DNA of 64,000 nt from Amblyornis subalaris. Lineage: Eukaryota; Chordata; Aves; Passeriformes; Ptilonorhynchidae. Every line of letters starts with the position of its first letter. Position 1 is the stretch's first letter. The notes under the pieces were generated by a model that ran no database searches, was not told the DNA's origin, and was given only the letters and a program-made list of their open reading frames with translations. The DNA lies in NCBI GenBank assembly GCA_018881555.1, contig JACAXG010000026.1, positions 5,699,459-5,763,458 of the forward strand. Reading direction: 5' to 3'. Shown here in pieces: positions 14,201 to 26,379 of this stretch. The position numbers and the translations under genes were made by a program.

Positions 14201-17200
14201 GAAAAGAAGCTNGCAGCCAGGTTAGGTAGATGGGAGGGAGACACGTTTTTCTCATCTAGAGAATATCCCTCTTTTTCCCCTGTGTGAGACATGCAGACAT
14301 TGCTGGCAGGAAAATGGATGTTTCAGCAAAGCACCCAAGGGCTCTCTGTCTCTGGGGGCACAAAATTACCTTCTTATGTTCTACAGGTGGTTCCTCCATC
14401 AATGTCAGGGAATGTAATTTAGTGAGCAAACCTGGTAACTTTGAGCTGTCTGTGCTCTACTACTACACTGACAATGAAAATACTCATACTTCACAAACTG
14501 TTAAAATAATTGTTATTCTTAAAGGGTAATTTGAGGTGGTCTTTGTTTTGTTATAGAGGGTCATGCCTTGGAAAAGACTTCTCTTTCTCCTTTTGTTTTT
14601 CGCTCTTGTTAAGAAGAGAGGAAGAGGCAGGGAGATGAAGTGGTGGCTTCAGACCAAAAATGCTATTATTTTATCCTTTATTCTCAAGATGAGTGATTGC
14701 ATAAGTACTATTTATTTTCCAAAGTAGAAATCAGAGAACGAATTTTGTTTTTTTTTCTTTTTCTGTGAATCCAACCAGTATAGACTGTGGCTTTCTTGGC
14801 TGGATCCAAAGTTGGGTTTAATTGCTATTATGGTTTGTAATTACTGATTTCACTTTTATTTGTTGAAGTCACAGCTTTTTGTATTTATCAAAGAAAGGCT
14901 GCATGAAGAGACCACAGCAGACATAAGAGATTAAATCCCTAGTCTCGATTAAGTGAAACAATGCACATATTGTCACTAAAACTGTTTCTTTTCTCCTCTT
15001 TGATTGGCTGTACCTAATTAATTATAATGTGCAGGCAATAAAAATCTCCAGCTTTTATTATTAAGCTTTTTAAGTTAGGCCCTTACTGTACCCCTTCGTC
15101 TCACTTTGAACAGTGCCTTTCACAAGTAATTGTANTGTTGCAGTGATTGGGATTACTTACATGGCAAGAAAGGACTCAGGCAAGGAGGATGTTTGATTCC
15201 AGACTTGAATAATGAGATGAGATGCTTTGAAAGTGTTTAAGTAGGTGGGTAGTGTGGCAGAGTTTCTGCAGATGTGTCATGGAGAAGTTAAAGCACTCGT
15301 TATTCGAAAAGCGAAAGATGAGTGCCTTCAGCTTAGAAGGGCAACATGATACTCGTTCCTGAATGCTTCCAGCATTGGCCTCACTCTGTTTGTTCTGAAG
15401 TGGGAATCCAGCTGATGATCGCTGAAATCAAATAATCTGTCCTCTTCCCGTTCATAGCATGTGGAATACATTATGGAAAACCTGTTATGACAGTTGTATT
15501 CGTTTTGGGAAAACGGAGCATCTCATTCTTCTGTCCTTTCTCATGTGTGCCCGTAGGCAGACATGTCATTTCACTGACTCCACCTGCCTCNTACTTCCCT
15601 GATCCCTTCAGGTTTAACTGGCTGCTGGAAAACTTTCACTGCTAATGGTGGCTATTTAGAAGTGTGATGGACTGATAATTAGAGTCGTGTGGGCAGTGTT
15701 CACTTTTAAATCTAAGGCAGGTTTGCTCAGTTTAGCCATCTTCTGCCATGCTTCCAAGCTGTGTAAGGCTTTGATTTAGGCTCTGTCAGAGGTGGCTGAG
15801 TGTTTTCAGTTTGCTTTGGTTTCTTTGAAAGCCTTTGGCAGAATTCTTGGTTTCTTGGATTTTCCACAGCACCATCTTTCTAAAAACACCGTAGTAGCTC
15901 TTGAATGATGTGCTGAGATTATAGTTCTTTCTAGCTCTGAATTTAATTTGCAAAGTGAAAAAAATGATAAAAATACAGACCTTTATTGTTAAGGCTTGAT
16001 AGTAATGTAGAAATCTTTCCCAGAGCTGTAGCATTTTTAGTTAAACCTATGGGGTTAATAATGCTGGTTTTGCCAGGTATCCTTATGGGAGAAGAAATCC
16101 AACTTTACATGAAAGGCTGGTGATAGAATGACTTAAACATGTGCTGGAAAGGGCTACAACTTGTATGCCTGGAGGGATTCCCCTTGAGGTTCAGACTGCC
16201 CTATAGCTATCCTTGCTATTATGTACCCTACTCCTCTTAGCATTCTCATTTTTTTCTGGAGGTACAAAATCAAGTTAATTCAAAATCTTTCTGTTTATGC
16301 ATAATCATAAAGTTTTGCAAATGAGATCTCACAGAGTGTGATAGTTCCTCAGAAAAGCTCTGCATTTATGAAAAACAGCTTCAACATGACTTCTTTAATT
16401 ATATGTAGAAGTAATATGGATTGGAAAACTGGCATTAAGTTCCTGACTGCATTTGAAGTGACTCCTTCTATAGTCTCTTAAAGAATGAGTAAGTAAAATG
16501 GGTTTAAAATTGCATTATTAGGGCTCACAGTTCCTAGAAGCCCCCTTTTTTAAAGAAATGGGCACATTGTATGTTTTTTCTTGGAAACTAGAAGCAGAAT
16601 ATAGCAACTGTGCTGTTAACACTTTAAAAACTTTTATTATATTAAAAAAAAGTAAACAAAAGAATGACCACGTGCAATTTATTTTTTACAAGGGGAGTGT
16701 GTGTGGTCCACTAAGAAAAAACAATATGCAAAATAAAAAATCTTCTAATAGTCAGGTTGGGTCTGGTGGAGGTGCTGGCTCATATTAATCTTTCTGCCTA
16801 ACAGGTTGTTAGTAAGAGAAATTAAGCTCTGCTACTTTGACTGTTTCTTAGTATTGTTGATGTTTTTGTATGTAGGAATGTGTACATTTATCTCTTGGCT
16901 CCATAACAGCTCCCTTCTGAATACTCAAACCATTTCAACAAGCTGAATCCTTACATTCTAAACTTTTCCTTAACTGCAATGACTGGGCCTCTTCCTTCCC
17001 TGACAAATTTTCAGGTCAGGAGCTACGATCCTTTTACCAGCTCTGGAGCCTCTAACAGCATGTTGCTCTAGAACCAAGGTGCCTGTTCTTCACAATAACT
17101 TGGGTAATCCTTTTCTGGGCTTACAGGACAGTCTTAGTTAAACTACCACATGTAGCTGAATCATAAACTAACAAGCATTCAGGCTGTGTTCCAAATAAAA

Positions 17201-17824
17201 AGTCACTTTTATTTCAAACAATGTAAGAGATAAATTAGTGTATTTCCCCACCTCATTCCTTTTCACCTCTCAGTGAAAAAGCCAGAGTTGACTATGGCAG
17301 CAAGAAATCTTCATTTCTCTTTATCAGTGTCTTCTAGAATGTGATTTTTCCAGTCACATTACTCCTTCTCTCCTTTTAAGAGAAAGGAAATCATCACTAA
17401 GCCTCACTTTATAAATTCTAGTCATTTTTTATTAGATGGTCTTCTACCTGGTCTTCTCAGATGATTAAAAAATACTTAATCATCTAATGTATTACTAAAT
17501 ACCACTCTTGTGCCACAAAAATCAGAAAGAGATGCTACTACTCCTCATATCCCAAAGGATGTTCACTAAATTATTCAAAAAAGCTTTTGTCCAAACAGTA
17601 TTCACAAAGATTTACTGTTCCCCCTCTGCCAACCCTGTCTCATTTATCCCTGGATGGAAATTTTCTCTTTGTTGGATTAAATGTTCACAAAGACAACACG
17701 GAAGACAACTGAGTTTTGTTCTAAAAGGAGTTCTCAGGTGCAGATACACAGAACTGATGTGGTCAGAGAAGTTAAGCTGTCATTAAGGAAACTTGTATGA
17801 ATATGCAGAAATACTTCCACGGCC
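11283..17824. other. Unique non-coding sequence
   Basis: No gene or clear mobile element is visible across these 6.5 kb. A dense AT-rich stretch with homeodomain-type cores (14998-15090) is listed separately as a possible regulatory element. Open frames reach about 90 codons and look random. Confidence 0.5.
14998..15090. promoter_or_regulatory. Possible conserved regulatory element
   Basis: An AT-rich stretch containing acctaattaattataatg followed by gcaggcaataaaaatctcc and ttttattattaagc. Clustered TAATTA cores are the recognition sequence of many homeodomain proteins, and such clusters are typical of conserved vertebrate enhancers. This is inference from motif density only; AT-rich neutral DNA also yields such cores. 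Confidence 0.2.
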
Positions 17825-18026
17825 TGTGTGGATGAAAAAGAAGCTCTTGGACAAACTCAAACACGAAAAGGAAGCCTGCAGAGGGTGGAAGTAAGGACAG
17901 GTAACCTGGGAGGAATACAGAGAAATTGGAGAATTGGTCTGAGCCACCAGGGGTCAGGTTAGGAAAGCTAAAGCCCTGATAGAATTAAATCTGGTCAGGG
18001 GCATCAAGGGCAACAAAAAAAGCTTG
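17825..18026 (+). pseudogene. CR1 LINE ORF2 internal fragment, broken
   Basis: This 200-base segment matches the CR1 ORF2 polyprotein between the endonuclease and reverse transcriptase domains. One continuous frame, starting at the TGG of 17829, encodes residues typical of that linker: LLDKLKH near the start, WEEYRE in the middle, VRKAKALIELNL and GNKKS near the end. The same frame carries two stops, TAA at 17892-17894 and TGA at 17940-17942, so it is dead. Neither the CR1 3' tail nor an endonuclease or transcriptase core is seen next to it. That is unusual, because CR1 copies normally keep their 3' end; a later deletion or rearrangement is the simplest explanation. Confidence 0.88.
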
Positions 18027-20457
18027 TAAGCTCTTACAAACTGCTATTGTTATGGTTGCAAAGGTTTAAGCTGTGACAAGCTCTATTAATGTTTGGATTT
18101 GTTTCTTTACCACTGCATTAACATCTCTTCTTCACAGTGATGTCTTGCCGTGGTGAGGCTGCACTGGTGTAAACTGGTGTGACCAGACTGTGACAACGCA
18201 CCCAGACACACAGCAGTGGTGGGAAGTTCTCTCCTGAAAGTGCTGTTCAGATTGAGCAGACTGTGGAGCAGATGCCACATCTGATGAATGAAGAACAACC
18301 TCTCCTGCTCTTAGGTCAGGGGCTAGGAAAGATGCACAGCCTTGTAACTTCACCTTTTTTCTTTTACTGTAATAATATTTTACCAACCTCAGCTCTTATG
18401 ACGTTGCAGGTACTATTCAAATAATCTGCGTAAAATATACCAACCAAACTGTGCTGCGAAATAAAAAATAACATGGATCAAATTAAAGGAATTAGTACAG
18501 AATAGGGCTGGCTGCCAGTGAGTGTCCTCTGGCTTCTACATCTCATTTTGAGACATACAAATTGCAGTGTTTTTGTGGCAGTCCAGCCTTCCAACATGTA
18601 GCCTCAACAAGTCACTTTCCTGATTAACCTTCATTTGCTCAAGAGGAAGACTCCAGCATTAGCCACCAGTCAAACTGAATATTTCATATACTGACAGTAG
18701 AAAACATAACTACTAAATCTCTTCCATAGTGATCATCAGTCTGTGTCCTGGATTACTCTTGACTTAAAACAATTACCTTTTTAATATACTACTTCTATAA
18801 AGACAAGAACTCAAACAGAGAAGAATAATGCCCAATAAAGTCAGAAAGCATCCAACACAATAAATCTTCCCTAGAGATTATTTTGGTTGTACTATGAAGT
18901 TGCACATGTTTCAAGGCATGACTCTTGTCACAGTGCCAGCCAGAAAAGTGAAGACTGTCTTGGTCTGTTCTAGATAGTTAAATTTGTGTGATTATGTGTG
19001 TGTTGTTTGAGTAAACTTTCATATATATCAGGCTTTAGTATTTTTTATCTTTTTTTTTTTTTAACAATTTCATCATGTTTGTGTTCTTTAGACTAAAGAG
19101 TAGCTTTCCCAGTAGACCCATAGCTGAGGATGCTCCTGGTTTCCATACTGGCCATGCACCATGTTAGCACCACTGTTCTCTCCCTTCTACCTTTGTATTT
19201 ATACACTTGGTTTTGGCAGATCTTGAGCCTCAGCAGCATTTGCTCCACCACTTTTCATTTGGATCTGCCTGCCACTTTGTTTTTATTTCAATACTGGTTT
19301 CTACTTCACTCAGCAGCTATGCATGTGCCCTTCCCAAATTAATGGATTGGAAAGGGCTTTCCATCAATGATTTATTTTCCAATTGCAACCATCCTGAAAT
19401 GTGGAGGGGTGAAATTGCATTTTCACATAGTCTNGAAAGTTGCTAACGAGACTGAAAAACTTTGCTCAGCATTCTCTTTTAAGCATATTTCTCTGTGATT
19501 GCTTCAGTCTTGCCCCGTTCACTGTGACAAGTTGCTTAACTCCACGTTGCTTATTAAGCATTCTGCCACTTGCAATTTCTAGTTCTAAACACTACAAATA
19601 CTAATCCTATTGCTCTTGGAAATAGCTGATTTTGCTTGTGCCTACACATGATGCTGTGAGTAAAAAGTTATTTGTATTCTTAACTTAACAAGTAAAATTT
19701 CTACCTGATCTAAAGAATCTGTGCTGAATACCAATACTTCAGCATTCAGTAAAAATAGCAACAGCTGCCNGTTGTGTTGTGTCTTCCTTTTAGTTTCCCT
19801 TCCTATATATCTTCTATTTAGTATTCCAGACAAAGTTGATCAAAGCCAGCATTTTATTTCTGGATTCTGTGCCCACAAGTGAGCTTGCAGTGTGTCAGAC
19901 AATTTGCTTCAAGCTAAGGTAGTCAGAAGCAGGAAATTAAAGCAAGTAATTCTGCTTGGGTTTAGAATAAAAAGTCAAATTGTGTTTATGTGCAAAGAAA
20001 GCAAGATCACTTCTGAATAAACAGAATATTTCCTTTCAGATATTTCCAAACAAGAATGATCCCGTGAGTATAGGTTGGAGGGTATCAGCTTACTCAGGAC
20101 TTCTAAAGACATGGTGCCCCTCAGTCCTGCTGGCCTGGCTGGGTCCTGTTTCAGATATCTGGGAACCACAGCTAAGCTGAACAGCTCCAGCACTCCACTG
20201 ATGTTGTCTTTAAACTCCTGAAAGTACGTAACAAATTCCTGATATCTGCTGGCAGGGAGGTAATTTTCAACTTTCCTACTTTATGTCCATATTAATGAAA
20301 GAAATAGGATCGGGTCGTTATTTTTAGTCCAAGCATGCAACTGTCTGTGCTGTTTAATTGTTCGTGTGCTCCCCGACACAGTTTTGGCTTGTGGCTGAAC
20401 CTGTCTTAAGCAATAGCACAGGCCAAGTAATGTGATATGGCAGTATGGATATGCAGC

Positions 20458-20491
20458 CTATTTTTAGGGAGCAGAATTAACTGCACAGCTG
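20458..20491. promoter_or_regulatory. MEF2-like site next to an E-box
   Basis: The sequence ctatttttag at 20458-20467 fits the MEF2 consensus exactly, and cagctg at 20486-20491, inside the palindrome cacagctgtg, is an E-box bound by MyoD-type bHLH factors. The pair is 18 bases apart. This spacing is seen in muscle and neuronal enhancers, but each motif is common by chance. Confidence 0.15.
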
Positions 20492-20766
20492 TGAGTCTTG
20501 CCATCCTGTCCTCTGGAGCTCAGGTTTTCCCATTGAGACAACACAATGCTTCCTTTGGTCTTTCAGCATCCCTCTCACGGAGCTAACAGGCTGGGCTGCC
20601 AGAGTCAAGGCTGGGCTTTAGTTGTCTTCCAGGCTTCTTGATCCACAGCACACAGCTCCAAACTAAGGACAGGTGCCTTACCTAGAAGGGAATTGTTGGA
20701 AATCACCTCATAATTTATCAGAAGCTTGCTTAAATTCATGGTATTTTGTTTTCACTTGGTTGAGTT

Positions 20767-20864
20767 GGGGGTTTTTTTGGTTTTGTTTCATTTTTTTGGG
20801 GATTTTTTTTTTGGTTGGTTGGTTGGTTGGGTTCTTTTGTGTGTGTTTTTTTTTGCTTTTTTTC
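20767..20864 (+). repeat. T/G-rich low-complexity tract with TTGG repeats
   Basis: About 100 bases composed nearly entirely of T and G on the plus strand, including five GGTT units near 20813-20830 and long T runs. It produces open frames rich in Phe, Gly and Val that are not genes. Confidence 0.9.
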
Positions 20865-21931
20865 ATTTAAGCTACTTTGCTTTCATAATTTGTTTTTTAA
20901 AGGAATTTCTGTTTCCTTTTGCAATTTCAAGCAGCGACATTACTCATCTCATGACACGCCTGCTGAGACTGAGATGCTGAAGTATTCTCTTCAGGTTATT
21001 GATTTTTGAATAGAGAGTGCCAGCAAGCAAAGCAACTTCACAGAAGCCGATCATTTCCATGTCGTAGATCTGAGACCACCAGCTATCTTGCCTAATCATG
21101 GCAAAGTCTGTTTGCTGCTAGAAAATAATTTCTGCCCTTTTCTAGATAACATTAAATGAGTGAAAAATGCAATAAAACTTAGGCCTTGCTCAACATTGTG
21201 GAGATGAACCCATCTTGAGTACTAAACCCAGCACTGAATCCCAGCTTGTTTAGGCTGACCCCAATAGTATTGCTGCAGCACTGTATGTGGCATTGTAACT
21301 GAACTGAATGGGTTTTTTTTCTGAAAGGGCAGAAGACCTGAGTCAGTCTGTTTTCCAAAAAAAGTAAACGAATTTGACAGCCAAGTATCTTTGCAAAGTA
21401 GTGGGCAAAAAGAAAAACATCCACTCCTCTTCTATGATCATCTCCCTCAGAGGAAAGGATAAGAAATATCGGCATATACTAAACATCATTAAAAAAAAAT
21501 AAGAAGAAAAGAGCAAACAAAACCCTCAAATCCACAAAACATTTCAAATATCAAGGTTTAAAGTTAGTCAAAGCTTAAATAAATATTTGACTTTCAGAGA
21601 TGCTGACCACACACAGCTCCTAAAAGTTTTTAATCAGCAGTTTGACTCAGAAATGAAGTAATTTCCACTTGATTTTCAAGTTTAAGCAGTACAGTTTTAA
21701 AAGTGGTCTGTGAAACTTAAATCAAGTTCCCAGATTTTTGTTTCCATAATGTGACAAGAATCTATATCCAGATGTTATATGCAGTAACCTGTTTAAAGGT
21801 CACCTGTAAAATACCTTACACAAGACAGTGATACCGTGAAATCAATGTTTAAAGTTCCCTAAACTTCATAAATATCACGAACATGTATGACTTTGCGAGT
21901 AGTAAACAAAGTCCTTTGCTTTGGAAGTATA

Positions 21932-21933
<2 letters not shown>

Positions 21934-21980
<47 letters not shown>

Positions 21981-21981
21981 A
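21934..21981 (+). repeat. (CA)n(TA)n microsatellite
   Basis: A clean dinucleotide run: about 17 AC units from 21934, passing directly into about six AT units ending near 21981. It is likely to vary in length between individuals. Confidence 0.97.
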
Positions 21982-23652
21982 AAGTAATGCCAAACTTAAT
22001 GTGTAAAGAAAGTGTGCCTGTTTTTCTAACCATGGATTTCTAAACCTGCCAAGGTTTAACCATGGAGAATTTTATTCTCACAGCTGTATATGTAGGTATA
22101 AAATTAAGACCTCTGATGCACTATTTATACTGATGTATTAAGAGCAGAACTATGCCGAGGAAATCTCATGTTTATGTTAGCTAACAGAATTGAAAGGAAT
22201 TTCAGTTTTTTGGTGTCCAAACCAAGCTGTCACAGGAAATAAGATGGCAAATATGTTATAAATGGATCTGCATTGATTTTAGTTATGTTAGAATGTGACT
22301 CATTGCATTCTTTGCTTGCTTCTCATTACAGAAGTTGTCTTCTAACTCATGTGGCTGTACTGACAGTGCTTTTAGCAAACTTTTGATTTCAACTTTGCAC
22401 TGAAATAGACAGCAAGTGCTCAAATTCAGGTTCCCCACTTGGGAGGGCATGCTCAGCAGCAGAGCTTGGAACTCCGTTTCCGTATTGCACCTACCTTCAT
22501 GCAGCATTGGTTAATTTTTCCAGTACGCATGGTCCAAGTACAACCTGTGATGACTTGTGCAGAGCAGCAGGGTCTGTGGGTTCAGCTGATATGTCCACAT
22601 TAGATTTACCTCTAAGCTTTCATTATACTTCTGNTTTTTTTCTGAAGTAACTTTTTATCAGCAGTTAACTGCCTCTGATTTGGACAGCTTTCAACTACAT
22701 TTTTTTCACATTGTTCTGCTGTATTCTCCATAACTCCTTACAATGAACATAAAGAGTAACCTACAGATGCTTTCTTGGGTTATACTTCTACAATGTTTTC
22801 TAGAAGAAATGTCTCAGTGAACAGGTAATGGCCGTGTTGGGAAGGGGATTATTTAGATTAGATTCTCAAAGATCCAGTAGAACAAAAAAAATCAAAACCC
22901 TCGCAGATTTTTAAAGTAGACGCGTGATTTCTGCCACCTTTTCTTTCCCGCTGCAGTTGAACTCCACATACTTTTGTATGAGTCCTGTTTCAAATCAGAG
23001 ACAATCTCTTGATACATAGACCTGTTTCTCCATAATTCCATCAGTTTGCTTTTTTACCATCAAGGGAGTATTCTGCTCTTCATTTTATCTTAGTGATTCT
23101 TTTATTTACAAGGAATGTTTTCCTTTGTTATTTAAAGTTCTATAAAAGTTTTTCTCTAAAACAAATTAGATCTACTATAACTTTAAAGTCATCCAGTTTC
23201 CGCACTTCACTTTGAAATTCAGAATGGAACCAATATTTTGAGCTCTGTTATATGTGGCATGACATACCTACACTGGCTCTGAGGAAATTTTGAAGGTAAA
23301 CTACATAACAAATCAGACANGGCTCTGAACCCCCTTAAATGTGGACTTCCAGTCACAGCAACCTTGTGCAATTCAAGAGCTTGTCAATCTCCAGAGGAAG
23401 AAATAGATCCCACAAATTACTGTGATTTGGTTTTTCAGATCTGTTTCTACTTGAACTTGCTCACTTATTTGAACTTTAACTTGCTTTCCTTGTCAATTCA
23501 ATTACTTTAGAAATCCTCTTTTGGCTCATCCTTCTCTGGTTACATTTTAAGCATCTTGTGTGGGTAGCACTTCCTCAGAGTCTTCTCCAGACTGTGGGCT
23601 TTGCAATTCAGAATTAGCAACTGGATGTCTAGGATGTCTAGTTTACCCTCCT

Positions 23653-23676
23653 TGTTTGTTTGTTTTTTTTTTTTTT
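23653..23676 (+). repeat. TTTG/poly-T tract
   Basis: Three TTTG-type units followed by about 14 T residues. Low complexity only. Confidence 0.85.
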
Positions 23677-24164
23677 ACTTTTCTGTTCTCTTTCAGGGGT
23701 CAGAGAATAGCAAATGTGCTGCAGAAGATTCTNCCTTGGCTATTTCACTCTTGAAACAGTTTGTCTGTTTGACACTTGAGGACTTGTCTGTACATCTTTA
23801 GGTCTGTGGATAGTTGTGTAGAATTCATCCCACTTTGGAAGGAGAGTGAGTAACAGTAAAATTACTTAAAATTTGATTAGACTATTTTTCGTTGCAAATA
23901 AATAAAAAGATCCATACATGTTTACTTCATTTGAATGAACATTTTGCCTAGAAACCTAAGTGGTATTATGGTAGAAATGCATGAATTAAACTCATAGGAT
24001 TGCAAAGGACATTGCTCTAATTGCAAGTTTCTACTTGTTTCATCCAATAAGCCTGAGAATTAATCCAAACCCAGAAACTGAAAAAGACCTGTTCTGTGAA
24101 TTTAGAGAAAAATATAAAAGGGACTGTACACAAGATCGTTGCAGCTGATGATAATTTTATATAT

Positions 24165-24235
24165 GGTACAGCTTGAAAGGGACTCCCTGAGGTCAGTTAG
24201 TCCAACTATCTGCTCAAAGCAGGGTTAAATCCATC
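24165..24235 (-). mobile_element. CR1-like 3' end remnant
   Basis: Reverse-oriented remnant of a CR1 3' end: cttgaaagggactccctgag, then gtccaacta and tgctcaaagcagggtt. This is the version of the tail found in some CR1 subfamilies ('gtccaacccccctgctcaaagcaggg' type). Similarity is lost after about 24235. It is diverged, and lies 500 bases from a second CR1 end in the opposite orientation. Confidence 0.75.
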
Positions 24236-24749
24236 CTACTTTTAAAAATTTCAACAAAAGTTCAAGACAATAACCGAATCTTTCTATGAAAATAATTTCT
24301 AACAGATTCCAAAAGATTGCTGACAGTATTCTGGCACAGTTCGGGCTAGAATGAAAATTTTCAAATATGACTAGTCTCTTTTGTAATGAATGGATTCAAA
24401 ACAATTGCATAGATTTGTGAGGTTTCTGGACACAATCCATTATCAGAGTTGAAGCTGCCATTCATCTCTTGATAATGGGTGCCACTAAATAACGTCCAGT
24501 CTTTCAAATGTAGTTTTATTTTTATGTGCTTTGTCTGCTGTCAGGGAGGGAAGGATATTGTAGAAATAGGAGAGGTGGAGTTGAGTTCTGGCTTTATCTA
24601 CACTGAGTAATGCTTTTCATCAAGCTCATACTGACTTCAAGAGGAACTATAGGTAAGCCAAGGCTATTACACAGATATGTGGGCATGCCTGTGTAGTGAA
24701 ATGTCTTTACAGATTGCTTCAAACATTAAGAATAAAAGCATTTGGACAA

Positions 24750-24940
24750 CCACTGGAACAAGGTGCCCAGAGAGGTGGTAGATGCCCCATACCAGAAAAA
24801 ATTCAAGGTCAGGTTTTATGAGGCTCTGAGCAACCTGGATCAGTTGAAAATGTCCTTACTCATTGCAGGGAGAAGTTGGACTAAATGACCTCTAAAGGTC
24901 CCTTCCAACCCAAACCATTCTATGATTCTGTGATTTGATT
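24750..24940 (+). mobile_element. CR1 LINE 3' end
   Basis: A 190-base CR1 3' end in forward orientation. It reads cactggaacaaggtgcccag, agaggtggtagatgcccc, gagcaacctgga and ggtcccttccaacccaaacc, and ends with the CR1 terminal repeat attctatgattctgtgat. The middle is diverged (the segment around 24845-24865 has drifted from the usual 'ggtgtccctgcccatgg' block). It is a 5'-truncated insertion and not coding. Confidence 0.93.
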
Positions 24941-25447
24941 TCAATCCAACACAGAACCTGGGTTTTCATGTGCTTAAGTGCTCTGGTTGGTCCAGGAGAA
25001 AATACATTCTGAGCAGTTTCTAACTGCTTAGAACAAACTAAGTCTCAGAGCCACTGCCCCATGTGACACTCTCGTAGGGTTTAGAACTGGTTTCATGAGA
25101 CCAGGAAGAGGAGAATCATGTCTGTACCCAGCAGTCTTAATATGAAATGACTGGCATATTTTTGACTATATATGGAATAAATTATGCCATTATGCACTTA
25201 TTAGTAGGTAGANGGTGTCTCATCTCCTGCTTTGCTATAGTTATAAAAGTTATACAAGTGTCTCTGAATGAATCCTTTTCCACTGGTAATGACCTGAACT
25301 TCCTCTCTCACATCCTTTATTTCAGTGTAATCAACAAAAACAGTATTTAGGTATTCACCCATTAGTTCAATTCAAAAGGAAGATCAGCTTGAAATACCTC
25401 TTGAAGCTTTAACTCTTCAGGTTTCATTAAGTTCCTTTTACTTTTAG

Positions 25448-25476
25448 TTTTAAATTTTATTTATTTATTTATTTTA
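25448..25476 (+). repeat. (TTTA)n tetranucleotide run
   Basis: About five TTTA units in an AT-only stretch. Simple sequence. Confidence 0.85.
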
Positions 25477-25647
25477 CAAAGGTTGTGCAGGGTGTCAAGG
25501 TCAAATGGAAAAGCAATGAGATTTTTAAAATACTCTCTATACGCAATTTAGAGCAACATACATATTTATGTACACAGTACCCAGTGCTTTTCAAGCCTAG
25601 CAGTTCTTATTCAGTTAAGCCCATTATGACTTCTGGAATTGATTCCT

Positions 25648-25684
25648 GATCTTTTGCCTGAGCTGTCTTTTCAGGCAAAAGATC
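25648..25684. repeat. Perfect 14-bp inverted repeat with 9-base loop
   Basis: The left arm gatcttttgcctga at 25648-25661 is the exact reverse complement of tcaggcaaaagatc at 25671-25684, separated by gctgtcttt. Pairing stops at both outer ends. The stem is too short for a standard microRNA precursor. It may be a small foldback, a mobile-element end or chance. Confidence 0.9.
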
Positions 25685-26364
25685 TTTGATTTCTCAGGTA
25701 AAGGCAGTAGGCAGAAGATAATAAAACACATTCATCAAATTGATCCAGTGGTACCAGTACTTGTGAGATTTTGAAATATCTTTTCCTTTCAATATGTGGC
25801 TTATTTTTAATTAAATTGGCAAGACTTCAATTATCTTAAGTAACTAAATACATTATGTATTCATTTAGAGACCCTATATTGAGGCTTAGTGCTAGTTGCA
25901 CTCATTTTGACAAATTTTAGGCAGAAAATTTCTCAGGGGAGTCCTGCTTTCTGTCATTCAAAAAGCTTTTATAATCATTTAGTCCAAAATGGTGATGTAG
26001 GCCGAAGTTTGAATCCCTGGCATATTGCTATAATGCTGCATTAGCTTAATCCTTCATTTTCTTGTCAATTAAGGACTTATCTTTATTCACAGATTCACTT
26101 ATCTGTTATTCTTAGAGTATTTTAATGCTAGTAGTTAAAATCCCTTTGTTTATGGCAATAAGGCACCATTCAGTTTGTGAACTTTATAAAACCAACCTCT
26201 GCCAATTTTGCTGTTTGAGAATTGCTGTAAAGAAGTGTTCCCACAGTAATTACTTATTCCAGAGATGTTCACTAAAGAATGAAGTAAGGGGAAAGTGTAT
26301 AAAACAATTGTGCACCAACTGAGGCAAGTTTTACCCAGCACCTTCCCAGCAACTACAGGGCATT

Positions 26365-26379
26365 AAAAAAAAAAAAAAA
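26365..26379 (+). repeat. Poly-A run, 15 bases
   Basis: An uninterrupted run of 15 A. I see no retrocopy immediately upstream that would make it a retroposition tail. Confidence 0.9.

Larger units (their letters stand above)
18027..24164. other. Unique non-coding sequence with simple repeats
   Basis: No gene is recognised. The stretch holds a T/G-rich tract at 20767-20864, a CA/TA microsatellite at 21934-21981, T runs near 19050 and 23653, and a MEF2-like site next to an E-box at 20458-20491. Confidence 0.5.

Noticed and set aside
18585..18660. MIR-like string 'caacaagtcactttcctgatt'
   Set aside because: Only one short block matches; the neighbouring MIR blocks are absent.
20673..21009. Phe/Gly/Val-rich frames that look like membrane segments
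   Set aside because: They are translations of the T/G-rich low-complexity tract at 20767-20864.
24600..24660. Possible ancient inverted-repeat element around 'actgacttcaagaggaacta'
   Set aside because: The similarity is limited to a short motif and lies next to a CR1 insertion; too weak to call.
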